Of a DNA stretch of 37,988 bases, positions 1-7,896 are shown in pieces (the stretch's first letter is position 1; the number at the start of each line of letters is the position of its first letter). Made by a program: the position numbers and the translations under genes. The notes beneath the pieces were generated by a model that saw only the letters and a program-made list of their open reading frames with translations, searched no databases and was not told where the DNA came from. Origin of the DNA: Ignavibacteria bacterium. Lineage in GTDB: Bacteria > Bacteroidota > Ignavibacteria > UBA10030 > SZUA-254. The DNA lies in contig JACOSY010000061.1 in NCBI GenBank assembly GCA_016178595.1, positions 1 through 37,988 on the forward strand. Reading direction: 5' to 3'.

Positions 1-132
1 ACAAACTTCGACGCTGTCTCCAATGCTGATGTGAAACGTTTAGAACGACGCATGAACAACAGACCAAGAAAAATATTACATTATCAAACACCACGCGAAG
101 TCTTTAACCGACGTGTTGCACTTGCTCATTGA
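1..132 (+). CDS. IS30-family transposase, C-terminal fragment
   Basis: The last 43 codons of a transposase are open from the window edge to a TGA at 130-132. The peptide includes RRMNNRPRKILHYQTPREVF and ends VALAH. The NNRPRK...TP.EVF pattern is typical of the end of IS30-family DDE transposases. The catalytic residues lie upstream, outside the window. The stop falls inside the presumed terminal repeat, as in other members of this family. An identical copy in the opposite orientation closes the window. Confidence 0.85.
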   Translation, partial: TNFDAVSNADVKRLERRMNNRPRKILHYQTPREVFNRRVALAH

Positions 133-139
133 ATCCAGC
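1..139 (+). mobile_element. IS30-family element, right end only
   Basis: This is the 3' end of an insertion sequence, cut off by the window start. It holds the last codons of the transposase and stops at about position 139. Positions 5-139 are the same, by eye, as the reverse complement of 37854-37988, and the two copies diverge right after GAATCCAGC. That point is taken as the element's outer edge. The terminal inverted repeat probably covers about 115-139 and includes the transposase stop codon. The other end and any target duplication lie outside the window. Confidence 0.8.
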
Positions 140-191
140 TTTTTGAATCACACACTATTCACCACACTACTTAGTCGAGAAAGGGGAACAT

Positions 192-3100
192 ATGAAATCA
201 CTGGCTTCCACGTTGTTCTTTGTTGCCGTTGTTGTTCTTATAGCAACGACGTTGAGCGTCACGCAGAACTGCACGCCGACGCCGAACCCTCACATCACCT
301 CGTCATTTACGCCAGACTCGAGCTGCATAAGCAAGAACTCGGCTGGGCTGCCGGACAGACATGACTGTCTCTTCGCGTGCGAGCATCAGTACTCGACGTT
401 TTGCACGGCAATGAATGCCGGCAGCACGTACGCGTGGGTTGTCAGCCCTCCGGCTACAATCGTGTCGGGACAGGGGACGTATTGCGTCACCGTGCTGTGG
501 GGTCCTGCAGGCTCAGGCAATCTTACGGTTACCGAGACAAATTCTTCCGGATGCCAGGGAACCGACAAAGTCTGTATCGAAATCATCCAATCTCCTGTCG
601 CCATGTTTACGGTAGACACGACTGTGTGTAAGAATGTACCTCTCACGTTCACCAACACCTCGATCGGTGGTGCGACGTATTCGTGGAATTTTGGAGATCC
701 GGCCAGCGGAGTGAACAACACCCTGACCACCTATTCGCTAACATCCCCGACTCATACGTACAACACCGGCGGAACGTATACGGTGACGCTTGTTGTTACG
801 AACATCTGTGGCTGCAGTGATTCCGCGACGGCCACCATTCACGTAAGCAACGATCCAGGACCGGAGATCGAGTGCCCTGCAACAGTCTGCGCTTTTTCCA
901 AGGCGTGCTACTCCACGGGCTCCGGTTGTCCTGGAGCGGTATACAATTGGTCCGTCAGTGCCGGCGCTGCGATCATCAGCGGTCTCGGCACCAACAGCAT
1001 CTGTGTGCAATGGGGTAATGGTCCTGTCGGCACGGTTTCTCTCTCCATCTCTAATTGTCCCGGTATCTGTTCCGATACTACAACGGTCAGCATCCCGATC
1101 ATTTCGAACACGGCGACTGTGATCGGTCCGCTTGTTGTATGTCCCGGTGATCTCTCAAGCTACACGGTTCCTACGTGGCCCGGAACGTATTATAGCTGGA
1201 CGCTTTCCGGTGGAGGCACGATGCTTGATAGCGGGTTCTCTCCGACTGTTCAAATCCAGTGGGGATTTACACCCGGTATCTATACATTGAACATTTCATG
1301 GAATAACATTCTCTTGCATTGTGGCGGGAACGCAACGATTCAGGTTGAGGTGAGAAATAAGTTTTCTATCTTCGGTCCGGCAGGTCCGTTCTGCATCGGC
1401 GATTCGTCCTCATACAATGCGAATGCGGTTGCAAACTGGAGCGTTACAGGAGGAACGATCAGTGGAAGCCCATTCAATACAAGTTCCATCACTGTTCATT
1501 GGGCGACATCGGGCACTCAAACAGTTTCCGCGTCTCCCGTCAACGCAACACAATTTTGCAACGCTGCCGATAGTATCAAGGTTGTCGTCGATTCCGTTCC
1601 GAAGGCTCTTTCGATTTCCGGCCCCCAATCGATCTGCGTGGGAGGAACGTATCAGTATACTGCGACGACATCTGGCGCCGGTTACACCGTGTTCTGGACG
1701 GTAATGGGTAGCGGATCGATTTCCGGCTCGAACACCTCGAATCCGGTCAGCGTCCAGTGGACCGGACCGGGAACGATTTCCGTGCAGCAAGTGAAATCAA
1801 CGCCGCCATTCTGTATGTCGGATACGATTTCGCTTTCTGTGAATGTCTTCTCATTCTCAAGTATTTCTGGTCCTGATTCCGTGTGCATGGATCAAACCGT
1901 TTCGTACGTCGTTTTTCCACGCGACACAAATCTCGTTCATACGTGGGCCGTTGTCGATAATCTTAATAATCCTTCGCCGTACGGAAGCATCGTCACAGGA
2001 CAAGGAACCGACAGCATCACGGTTCTCTGGCACGGACCCGGCAACATCACCGTCTATCTCCATGTAACGATTTGCGGTACGACCTACTCGCTGCCCATAA
2101 CGATCTTCCCGAAACCAACACCGACAATAACGATGACGGGACACGTCTGCGATCCGGGTGGATCGGTGGTTCTCACTGCGAGCGGCGGAACGTCGTATGT
2201 GTGGACGCCGGGGGGCGCCAACACGGCATCGATCGTTGTGAATAATTTCAGTGGAACGTACTCAGTCGTAGCGACAGGACCCGGAGGATGCACGGGAATG
2301 GCAAGCATCGTGGTGCCGCACACGCCGGGGCCCATTGCGTCGATCTCAACGCCGAATCCGACGGTGTATTGCGGTCCGCCATATCCACCCATCATCGATA
2401 CGCTCTACGCACTCCAAGGCGCGGGATACTCCTATGTCTGGTCGCCGGGTGGACAAATAACGCCAACCATTGTTGTTAATGCCGTAGGCTCGTACTCTGT
2501 CACCGTGACTGATGTGAATACCGGGTGCATGACAACATCGAATATTATTACTATCGATACGGTCAACTGTCCGTCGGGTGGGTGTATACCCGTTGGCACA
2601 ATCGATTTCACGATAACGACACCGATCTGCAATCCCGTTCAATTTAATGGAACAACTTCCGGAGGGATAACAAATACAATCTGGAATTTTGGCGATCCTG
2701 CCAGTGGAGCGAGCAATACATCTGTGCTCACCAATCCGACTCATCTGTTCACGCAAGCAGGATGGTATACCGTCACGTACAGTGGCATTGATGCAAATGG
2801 CTGCGCGATCAGTGTGAGTCATGCGGTTGCGGTTCCGCTCGCGGCTGATTTCAGTTTTGCGGTTCATTGTGACACGGTACGGTTCACCGACCACTCGACG
2901 TTCCTGCCGCCGAACGCCATCACCTCATGGAATTGGAGTTTCCCCCTCGGGAACCCATCGGCATTCGTCGGGGCAGCCCCTCCTCCCGTTCAATACAGCA
3001 CGTCGGGTCCGCACAGTGTAACGTTGACCGTTTCCAATGGAACATGCACCGTATCGATCACCAAGACTGTCACGACGACCGCACCGCCATCGGCGACGTT

Positions 3101-6050
3101 CACGATGCCGGCGTCGGGGTGTGCCAATAATGACATTGCTATGTCTTCGACCGGGTCAGGTATTTCAACGTGGTCGTGGAATTTTGGCGATGGCGCGACT
3201 TCGGCGATCCCGAACACATCTCATGCCTGGACGTCACCCGGCACCTATACGGTGACGCTCACTGTGGCAGACGCCTTCGGATGTTCGAGCACATCATCGC
3301 AGCAAATTACCATTACGGCTCCAATACCGGGATGCTCGATTAGTCCCGGTGGTCCCATTACGTTCTGTTTACCGGGATCCCAAGTCCTTACTGCATCTCC
3401 GAGTGGAGGAGGATATACGTTCCAATGGTACAAGAATAATGCGGTGATCCCACTGGCGACCTCGAGTACCTACATGGTAACTCAATCCGGAAGCTATACA
3501 GTTGTCATAACCGATCCAAGCGGCTGCAGGTGCTCAGCCGGACCGGTCGTCGTCGTTGCGAACCCGGCACCACCGGCAACGATCATATCGGATAAGCCGC
3601 CCGTCATCTGCGGCCCCGGTTCAATTACGCTCTGTGCACCGCCGGGTAACTACACGTATCTCTGGTCAGATGCGAATGCCACGACGACCCAGTGTCTCCC
3701 GCTTTTCCTCACGTCCGGTGTCTACACCTACACTGTGACCGTGACGGATCCAGCTACCGGTTGCTCGGCAACTTCTGCGCCGTTCACTATCAACGTCTAT
3801 CCTGCTCCTGCACCGCCTACGATTACAACGAGCGGACCGACGACAATCTGCAAGGGCGATTCGGTAAAGCTCACAAGCTCGAGCGCAACAGGAAACATGT
3901 GGAACACGGGTGCGACAACGCAATTCATCTGGGTTCATACTCCGGGCACCTATACGGTGACGGTGACGGATCCAAACGGATGTACTGCAAGCGCCAGCAT
4001 CCAAGTCAAATTCCAATTAATCGACTTCAGTCTCTTCCCGTTCGGATGCGACTCACTTTGTGACACGGTGAAAATTCCGGGCCCAATCGGCCCGTATTTC
4101 GGGTACTACACGTATCAGTGGCTCTACAACGGCAATCCGATTTCGCCGCCAAACGGCACGAACGATACATTGACGCCGGTCGGGAGCGGTACGTATTCTC
4201 TCATTCTTACCGGACCGGCTCCGTCATTCTGCAAAGACACATCAGGACTCTACAACCTGACGCTGAAGCAATGCGATAGCTGCTTTGGGAAAATCTGCGG
4301 CAGGAAATGGAACGACAGCAACGGTAACCACAAATTCAATTACGGAACGGAGGTCGGAATACGGAACTGGAAGATTTGTCTTGTCAAGTGCAACCAGGAC
4401 GGCTATCCGAGTAAAGATACCGTGGCCTGTACGCTCACGGACTCGCTCGGCTTCTATTGCTTCAATAAAGTTCCCTGCGGCTGCTACTGTGTTGTGGAGG
4501 AACATCGTCCCGGATGGGCGCAAACGTGGCCGATTACGCCGCCATACTATTGCCTGACGGTTACCGCCAATTCCGCAACGGAAGGACTGGACTTCGGCAA
4601 CAAGTTCAAGTGGATCAAGATTTGGGCGACGAAGGATACCATCGGTGTGCCGAACGAGAACGTGCTGCCGTCCAATGTCATCTATCCGATCTGCTATCCA
4701 TGGCCGATCAAAATTTCACGTTCGACCGATGGTGGACATACATGGTCGGTTCTCTTCAACGGAGTCCTCACCGATGACATTCAGCCTCTGCCGGTGTGCC
4801 TGCCGGGCAAATACTCTATCGTGCGGAAGCACGTCGGCAATTACACATTCGATCGAATCTACGTTGACGATATACTCTACTCTGACAACGAGGATTCTGC
4901 GGTAGTGGATCTGCCGGACTCGGTGACGGGCGTGTCGATTCTTTTCCTCCAAACATACACACCCGACCAGTCTATCAAGTTCCGCACGTTCACGGCGGCG
5001 CAGCTTGCACGAGACGATCAGGCGAAACCGGTGAAGCGACCCAGACCGGGGAAGCCAATGGTTTTCCCGAACACGGCAAACGTCATCGACGAGATCCTGC
5101 GGCAGCAGCCGGGCATTCTCATTGCTGGTTTGCCGGATCAACACTATAACCCGAAGTTGATAAAAGGATACCTGCAACCCAAATCGCAGGGCGACGTCTT
5201 CAAAACGTTTAACGGCAAAGGAGGCCCGCATACGGGAACACCGCGCGGCTTTGCCTTCGACGTCAATCATAAACTCATCACGAAACGTCAGAAGAGCATG
5301 CCTTCCTCGAAGCATGACAATCTGTTCCTTGCAAATCTCCTTGCGCTCAAGATCAACATCTGGGCAAGCGAACGAGGGAAAACGCCGAGAGGATTCGGTG
5401 ATCTCGTGTACTTGCCGCCGGGCGGCGGCTCGCCCTGGTTCGTCGACGGGCCGGAATGTAAAGTCTCGATGATCGCTGAGGTTGCAGACGAAATGTTCAC
5501 CAACTGGGATCTTGGAGTGCCGGATCAAAAATACCTTGATGTCAACGCGATCATGGAACAGTTGAACGCATCGTTCGCCGGTTCGCTGCCGCTCACGGCA
5601 AATGATACGGGTTCGTGGATCGGCAGTCCGAAGCTCGTGCTCAACGGTGTCAAGCCGCTTTCGGATGTACCGTTCCTCATTCAGGTTGAAGGCGCTCAAT
5701 CGCGATGGAGAACCGATCAACCGGTTATCGCGACGCAGGAACCTGACGAGCCGCTGCTCGACCAGAATTATCCGAACCCGTTCAACCCGACAACGGCAAT
5801 TTCCTTCACGCTGCCCGAGCAATCGATCGTAACGTTGAAGGTGTACGATGTGCTGGGTCAACAAGTGGCGACGCTCATCGACCGGCAGCTCCTCGACGAG
5901 GGCTCGCAGCAAGTGCTCTTCGATGCAACAAAACTCTCCTCGGGCGTCTACTTCTACAGGCTTGTCGCAGAGTCGACGATCATCGACGACGAGGAAGGAG
6001 TGCAGTCAAAGGTCAGCGTCAGCATGAAGAAGATGCTGTTGATGAAATAG
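192..6050 (+). CDS. Giant secreted PKD-repeat protein with T9SS type A sorting domain
   Basis: This is a predicted surface or secreted protein of 1952 residues. It has an N-terminal signal peptide (about residues 1-25, a hydrophobic run after MKS). Then come many Ig/PKD-like repeats. The clearest PKD cores are WNFGDPASG near residues 165 and 830 and WNFGDG near 995. Cys-rich PKD-like repeats fill about 220-680. An SdrD-B-like domain (GRKWNDSNGN) lies at about 1363-1470. A less recognisable region follows at about 1560-1840. The end is a T9SS type A sorting domain from about 1852, starting QNYPNPFNPTT and ending KKMLLMK. Such tails direct export across the outer membrane through the Por machinery, after which the tail is removed. 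The start is supported by AGAAAGGGGAAC just upstream of ATG. It begins only about 50 bases after the IS30 end, so the native promoter may be disrupted. The ligand or role is unknown; adhesion or matrix binding is inferred from the repeats. Confidence 0.9.
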   Translation: MKSLASTLFFVAVVVLIATTLSVTQNCTPTPNPHITSSFTPDSSCISKNSAGLPDRHDCLFACEHQYSTFCTAMNAGSTYAWVVSPPATIVSGQGTYCVTVLWGPAGSGNLTVTETNSSGCQGTDKVCIEIIQSPVAMFTVDTTVCKNVPLTFTNTSIGGATYSWNFGDPASGVNNTLTTYSLTSPTHTYNTGGTYTVTLVVTNICGCSDSATATIHVSNDPGPEIECPATVCAFSKACYSTGSGCPGAVYNWSVSAGAAIISGLGTNSICVQWGNGPVGTVSLSISNCPGICSDTTTVSIPIISNTATVIGPLVVCPGDLSSYTVPTWPGTYYSWTLSGGGTMLDSGFSPTVQIQWGFTPGIYTLNISWNNILLHCGGNATIQVEVRNKFSIFGPAGPFCIGDSSSYNANAVANWSVTGGTISGSPFNTSSITVHWATSGTQTVSASPVNATQFCNAADSIKVVVDSVPKALSISGPQSICVGGTYQYTATTSGAGYTVFWTVMGSGSISGSNTSNPVSVQWTGPGTISVQQVKSTPPFCMSDTISLSVNVFSFSSISGPDSVCMDQTVSYVVFPRDTNLVHTWAVVDNLNNPSPYGSIVTGQGTDSITVLWHGPGNITVYLHVTICGTTYSLPITIFPKPTPTITMTGHVCDPGGSVVLTASGGTSYVWTPGGANTASIVVNNFSGTYSVVATGPGGCTGMASIVVPHTPGPIASISTPNPTVYCGPPYPPIIDTLYALQGAGYSYVWSPGGQITPTIVVNAVGSYSVTVTDVNTGCMTTSNIITIDTVNCPSGGCIPVGTIDFTITTPICNPVQFNGTTSGGITNTIWNFGDPASGASNTSVLTNPTHLFTQAGWYTVTYSGIDANGCAISVSHAVAVPLAADFSFAVHCDTVRFTDHSTFLPPNAITSWNWSFPLGNPSAFVGAAPPPVQYSTSGPHSVTLTVSNGTCTVSITKTVTTTAPPSATFTMPASGCANNDIAMSSTGSGISTWSWNFGDGATSAIPNTSHAWTSPGTYTVTLTVADAFGCSSTSSQQITITAPIPGCSISPGGPITFCLPGSQVLTASPSGGGYTFQWYKNNAVIPLATSSTYMVTQSGSYTVVITDPSGCRCSAGPVVVVANPAPPATIISDKPPVICGPGSITLCAPPGNYTYLWSDANATTTQCLPLFLTSGVYTYTVTVTDPATGCSATSAPFTINVYPAPAPPTITTSGPTTICKGDSVKLTSSSATGNMWNTGATTQFIWVHTPGTYTVTVTDPNGCTASASIQVKFQLIDFSLFPFGCDSLCDTVKIPGPIGPYFGYYTYQWLYNGNPISPPNGTNDTLTPVGSGTYSLILTGPAPSFCKDTSGLYNLTLKQCDSCFGKICGRKWNDSNGNHKFNYGTEVGIRNWKICLVKCNQDGYPSKDTVACTLTDSLGFYCFNKVPCGCYCVVEEHRPGWAQTWPITPPYYCLTVTANSATEGLDFGNKFKWIKIWATKDTIGVPNENVLPSNVIYPICYPWPIKISRSTDGGHTWSVLFNGVLTDDIQPLPVCLPGKYSIVRKHVGNYTFDRIYVDDILYSDNEDSAVVDLPDSVTGVSILFLQTYTPDQSIKFRTFTAAQLARDDQAKPVKRPRPGKPMVFPNTANVIDEILRQQPGILIAGLPDQHYNPKLIKGYLQPKSQGDVFKTFNGKGGPHTGTPRGFAFDVNHKLITKRQKSMPSSKHDNLFLANLLALKINIWASERGKTPRGFGDLVYLPPGGGSPWFVDGPECKVSMIAEVADEMFTNWDLGVPDQKYLDVNAIMEQLNASFAGSLPLTANDTGSWIGSPKLVLNGVKPLSDVPFLIQVEGAQSRWRTDQPVIATQEPDEPLLDQNYPNPFNPTTAISFTLPEQSIVTLKVYDVLGQQVATLIDRQLLDEGSQQVLFDATKLSSGVYFYRLVAESTIIDDEEGVQSKVSVSMKKMLLMK

Positions 6051-6057
6051 TAACCGA

Positions 6058-6146
6058 ACTCACCCTGTAGTCCCTCTCTAAAATTAGAGAGGGACGCAAA
6101 ACGCTCTCCTTCTCTACCTACGTAGAGAAGGGGGACGGGGAATGAG
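6058..6146. repeat. Double palindrome downstream of the PKD gene
   Basis: Two hairpins lie side by side. GTCCCTCTCT at 6070-6079 pairs with AGAGAGGGAC at 6086-6095. CCTTCTCTAC at 6108-6117 pairs with GTAGAGAAGG at 6122-6131. The outer sequences CTCACCC (from 6058) and GGGGAATGAG (to about 6146) are also roughly complementary. This looks like a dispersed REP-like intergenic repeat that may also end transcription of the gene upstream. A weaker relative (CTCACCCGCAGC...GGAGAGGATG) may sit at about 27532-27566. No T-run follows, so intrinsic termination is uncertain. Confidence 0.6.
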
Positions 6147-6149
6147 TCC

Positions 6150-6203
6150 GAAGAGAACAAGGACAAAGATCAATTAGTGAAGAAGATGCTGCTAATGAAA
6201 TAA
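6150..6203 (+). pseudogene. Leftover T9SS sorting-tail end (ends KKMLLMK)
   Basis: A short frame open only from the palindrome region ends with codons for DQLVKKMLLMK and a TAA at 6201-6203. This nearly repeats the last residues of the PKD gene (MKKMLLMK), whose stop is 150 bases upstream. There is no start codon or complete gene. It is best read as the surviving 3' scrap of a duplicated or deleted T9SS-exported protein gene. A chance match is unlikely given the seven identical residues followed directly by a stop. Confidence 0.5.
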
Positions 6204-6265
6204 GATTCATGGCAGATGAAAGGAGTATCGGCTTCATCTAGTCATCTACAGTGAATTCTGTTGAG

Positions 6266-6296
6266 CAACGGGCGGATCGATTCGATCCGCCCGTTG
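6266..6296 (+). terminator. Perfect 15-bp hairpin, likely terminator
   Basis: CAACGGGCGGATCGA at 6266-6280 and its exact reverse complement at 6282-6296 are separated by one base. A T-rich run (TATTTTGATTT) follows. In RNA the centre would open to give a loop of a few bases. It would end transcription coming from the PKD gene or its remnant. The right arm touches the presumed -35 of the next gene. Confidence 0.7.
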
Positions 6297-6323
6297 TATT
6301 TTGATTTAAGGTTCTTGTATATT
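6294..6323 (+). promoter_or_regulatory. Putative promoter for the YggU-like gene
   Basis: TTGTAT at 6294-6299, an 18-base spacer and TATATT at 6318-6323 resemble a primary-sigma promoter. The -10 ends only 6 bases before the ATG at 6330, so the message would be leaderless or nearly so. No convincing ribosome-binding site is visible, which fits. Confidence 0.35.
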
Positions 6324-6329
6324 GAGATC

Positions 6330-6548
6330 ATGAAAATTTCAGTCCGCGTGAAACCCAATGCCCGAAAGAATGAAGTGAAGGATCTCGGTGAAGGGAAGTA
6401 TATCGTGAGTGTCACTGCGCCGCCTGTCGACGGTAAGGCGAATGAGAAAGTTGTAGAAGTGCTTGCCGAGTATTTTGGCAAACCAAAGCGTGCCATCACG
6501 ATCATGCGCGGTGTGAGCGGGAGAAGTAAAGTTATTGAGATTATGTAG
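6330..6548 (+). CDS. yggU: DUF167/YggU family protein
   Basis: This is a small protein of 72 residues from the DUF167/YggU family. It shows the family signature: an N-terminal strand with RVKPNARKNEV, then VTAPPVDGKANEKVVEVLAE, then a basic stretch ending GVSGRSKVIEI. Family members have a compact alpha/beta fold and no firmly known function. The ATG at 6330 was chosen because similarity starts exactly there. An in-frame start farther upstream would run through the terminator hairpin. It stands alone between two scraps of T9SS sorting tails. Confidence 0.85.
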   Translation: MKISVRVKPNARKNEVKDLGEGKYIVSVTAPPVDGKANEKVVEVLAEYFGKPKRAITIMRGVSGRSKVIEIM

Positions 6549-6550
6549 GA

Positions 6551-6637
6551 AAACCTTTCGCGGACCTGCATGACGTAACTCTACCACTCGCTGTCGGCAC
6601 GTTCACGCAGACAAGGAAGATGGTGTTGATGAAGTAG
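6551..6637 (+). pseudogene. Leftover T9SS type A sorting-tail (GTFTQTRKMVLMK)
   Basis: Right after the YggU stop, one frame reads without interruption to a TAG at 6635-6637 and ends AVGTFTQTRKMVLMK. Tails of the form GTFxxTRKMxLMK are a hallmark of T9SS type A sorting domains in this bacterial group. The upstream parts (PNPFNP motif, GVYFYRL) are missing and there is no start. It is therefore the 3' relic of a deleted exported-protein gene. It is the third such ending within 600 bases. Confidence 0.6.
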
Positions 6638-6660
6638 CGTTGATTACTGTAATACTAATG

Positions 6661-6700
6661 AAACCCTGGCGTAAGGCACAACGTACGCCGGGGTTTTTCT
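6661..6700 (+). terminator. Rho-independent terminator
   Basis: AAACCCTGGCGTA (6661-6673) pairs with TACGCCGGGGTTT (6684-6696) with one mismatch. The loop is about 10 bases and a T-rich tail (TTTTTCTTTCC) follows. It lies 24 bases after the sorting-tail relic and just before the rlmN promoter. It probably belonged to the lost gene and now ends transcription from YggU. Confidence 0.8.
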
Positions 6701-6704
6701 TTCC

Positions 6705-6733
6705 TTGCATCCCTTTCTCCCTTTTCGTAGATT
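6705..6733 (+). promoter_or_regulatory. Putative rlmN promoter
   Basis: TTGCAT at 6705-6710, a 17-base spacer and TAGATT at 6728-6733 are followed 14 bases later by the rlmN ATG. The match to consensus is moderate. The position directly after a strong terminator and the spacing seen at other genes here support it. Confidence 0.35.
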
Positions 6734-6747
6734 GTACACGAATTTGC

Positions 6748-7896
6748 ATGAGTAAAGTCAATCTCAAAGGACGAACGCTGAGCGAGCTGGAGGAGTTTTC
6801 TCTCTCCATCGGCGAACAACACTACCGCGGCAAGCAGCTCTTCGATTGGTTGTACATGAAAGAGGCATCGACATTCGAAGAGATGACCACGCTGTCGAAA
6901 CCACTGCGTGAGAAACTTGCTGCGGCGGCGAGGATCGATTCAATCGAGCTTGTCGAAAGGCAGGCCTCGCACGAAGACGGCACGACGAAGTTTCTCTTCG
7001 AGCTCTCCGATGGAAAACGGATCGAAAGCGTGCTCATTCCGCCACGGACCGCCTTCTATAGTCCTGGCGCACGCAACGAGGAAGAACAGAAGCGCCTTAC
7101 CTTGTGCGTCTCTACACAAGTCGGCTGTGCGCTCGATTGCACGTTCTGCGCGACTGCTTCGATGGGGATTTTGAGAAATCTCACGACGAGCGAGATTGTC
7201 GATCAGCTCCTCCAGGTGAAGAAACTTTCCGGCAAGCGCATCACCAATCTTGTCTATATGGGAATGGGCGAGCCGATGATGAACTATGATAGCGTGATGA
7301 ACTCGACCGAGATCATCTCGACAGGTATGAGCATTGCCGCACGACGCATCACGATTTCTACGGCTGGATGGGTTCCAAAGATCAAACAGTTGGCAGACGA
7401 AGGTCGGAAGATAAAGCTTGCCGTCTCACTTCATACACTCGACGATACTGCGCGATCTAATCTCATGCCTATTAATAGAAAGTTTCCGCTTTCCGATCTG
7501 CTTGATGTTGTGAAATATTATTACGGCAGGACGAAACAGCGGGTCACGTTCGAGTACATTCTCTTTGATGGATGGAACGATCGTGAAGAGGATCTCCGGC
7601 AGCTCATCAAGCTTTCAAAAACGATCCCCTGTAAAATAAACATTATTCCGTTCCATAGCATTAAATTCATCCATCCAACTGGAATCTCCGCCAAGCTTCA
7701 CCCGACGCCGCACAGGCGCATGGGGGAATTCGTTCGACGCCTTCGCGAAGCGCACATGACGGTCTTCGTCCGAAGCAGCGCCGGAGAAGACATCGATGCA
7801 GCGTGCGGCCAGCTTGCGGTGAAAGTTGAACGACGGCAGCAGCAACCGCGCAAGATGACCACAGTATCCACCACAACGCACTACCAACCTGCATGA
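6748..7896 (+). CDS. rlmN: 23S rRNA (adenine-2503-C2)-methyltransferase RlmN
   Basis: This 382-residue radical-SAM enzyme puts a methyl group on C2 of A2503 in 23S rRNA; E. coli RlmN also modifies A37 of some tRNAs. The sequence shows the CxxxCxxC cluster motif (CALDCTFC) that binds the 4Fe-4S cluster. It also has the GMGEPMMN segment and the C-terminal GEDIDAACGQL, whose Cys forms the methyl-carrying intermediate. The length matches the family. The ATG at 6748 (MSKVNLKGR) is preferred because earlier codons would read through the terminator and promoter. The stop overlaps the start of the next gene by 4 bases (ATGA), so the two are translationally coupled. Confidence 0.95.
   Translation: MSKVNLKGRTLSELEEFSLSIGEQHYRGKQLFDWLYMKEASTFEEMTTLSKPLREKLAAAARIDSIELVERQASHEDGTTKFLFELSDGKRIESVLIPPRTAFYSPGARNEEEQKRLTLCVSTQVGCALDCTFCATASMGILRNLTTSEIVDQLLQVKKLSGKRITNLVYMGMGEPMMNYDSVMNSTEIISTGMSIAARRITISTAGWVPKIKQLADEGRKIKLAVSLHTLDDTARSNLMPINRKFPLSDLLDVVKYYYGRTKQRVTFEYILFDGWNDREEDLRQLIKLSKTIPCKINIIPFHSIKFIHPTGISAKLHPTPHRRMGEFVRRLREAHMTVFVRSSAGEDIDAACGQLAVKVERRQQQPRKMTTVSTTTHYQPA

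Noticed and set aside
4716-5912. Minus-strand open frame of 398 codons inside the PKD gene.
   Set aside because: It lies entirely antisense to the well-supported PKD/T9SS protein and is Arg-rich with no family features.
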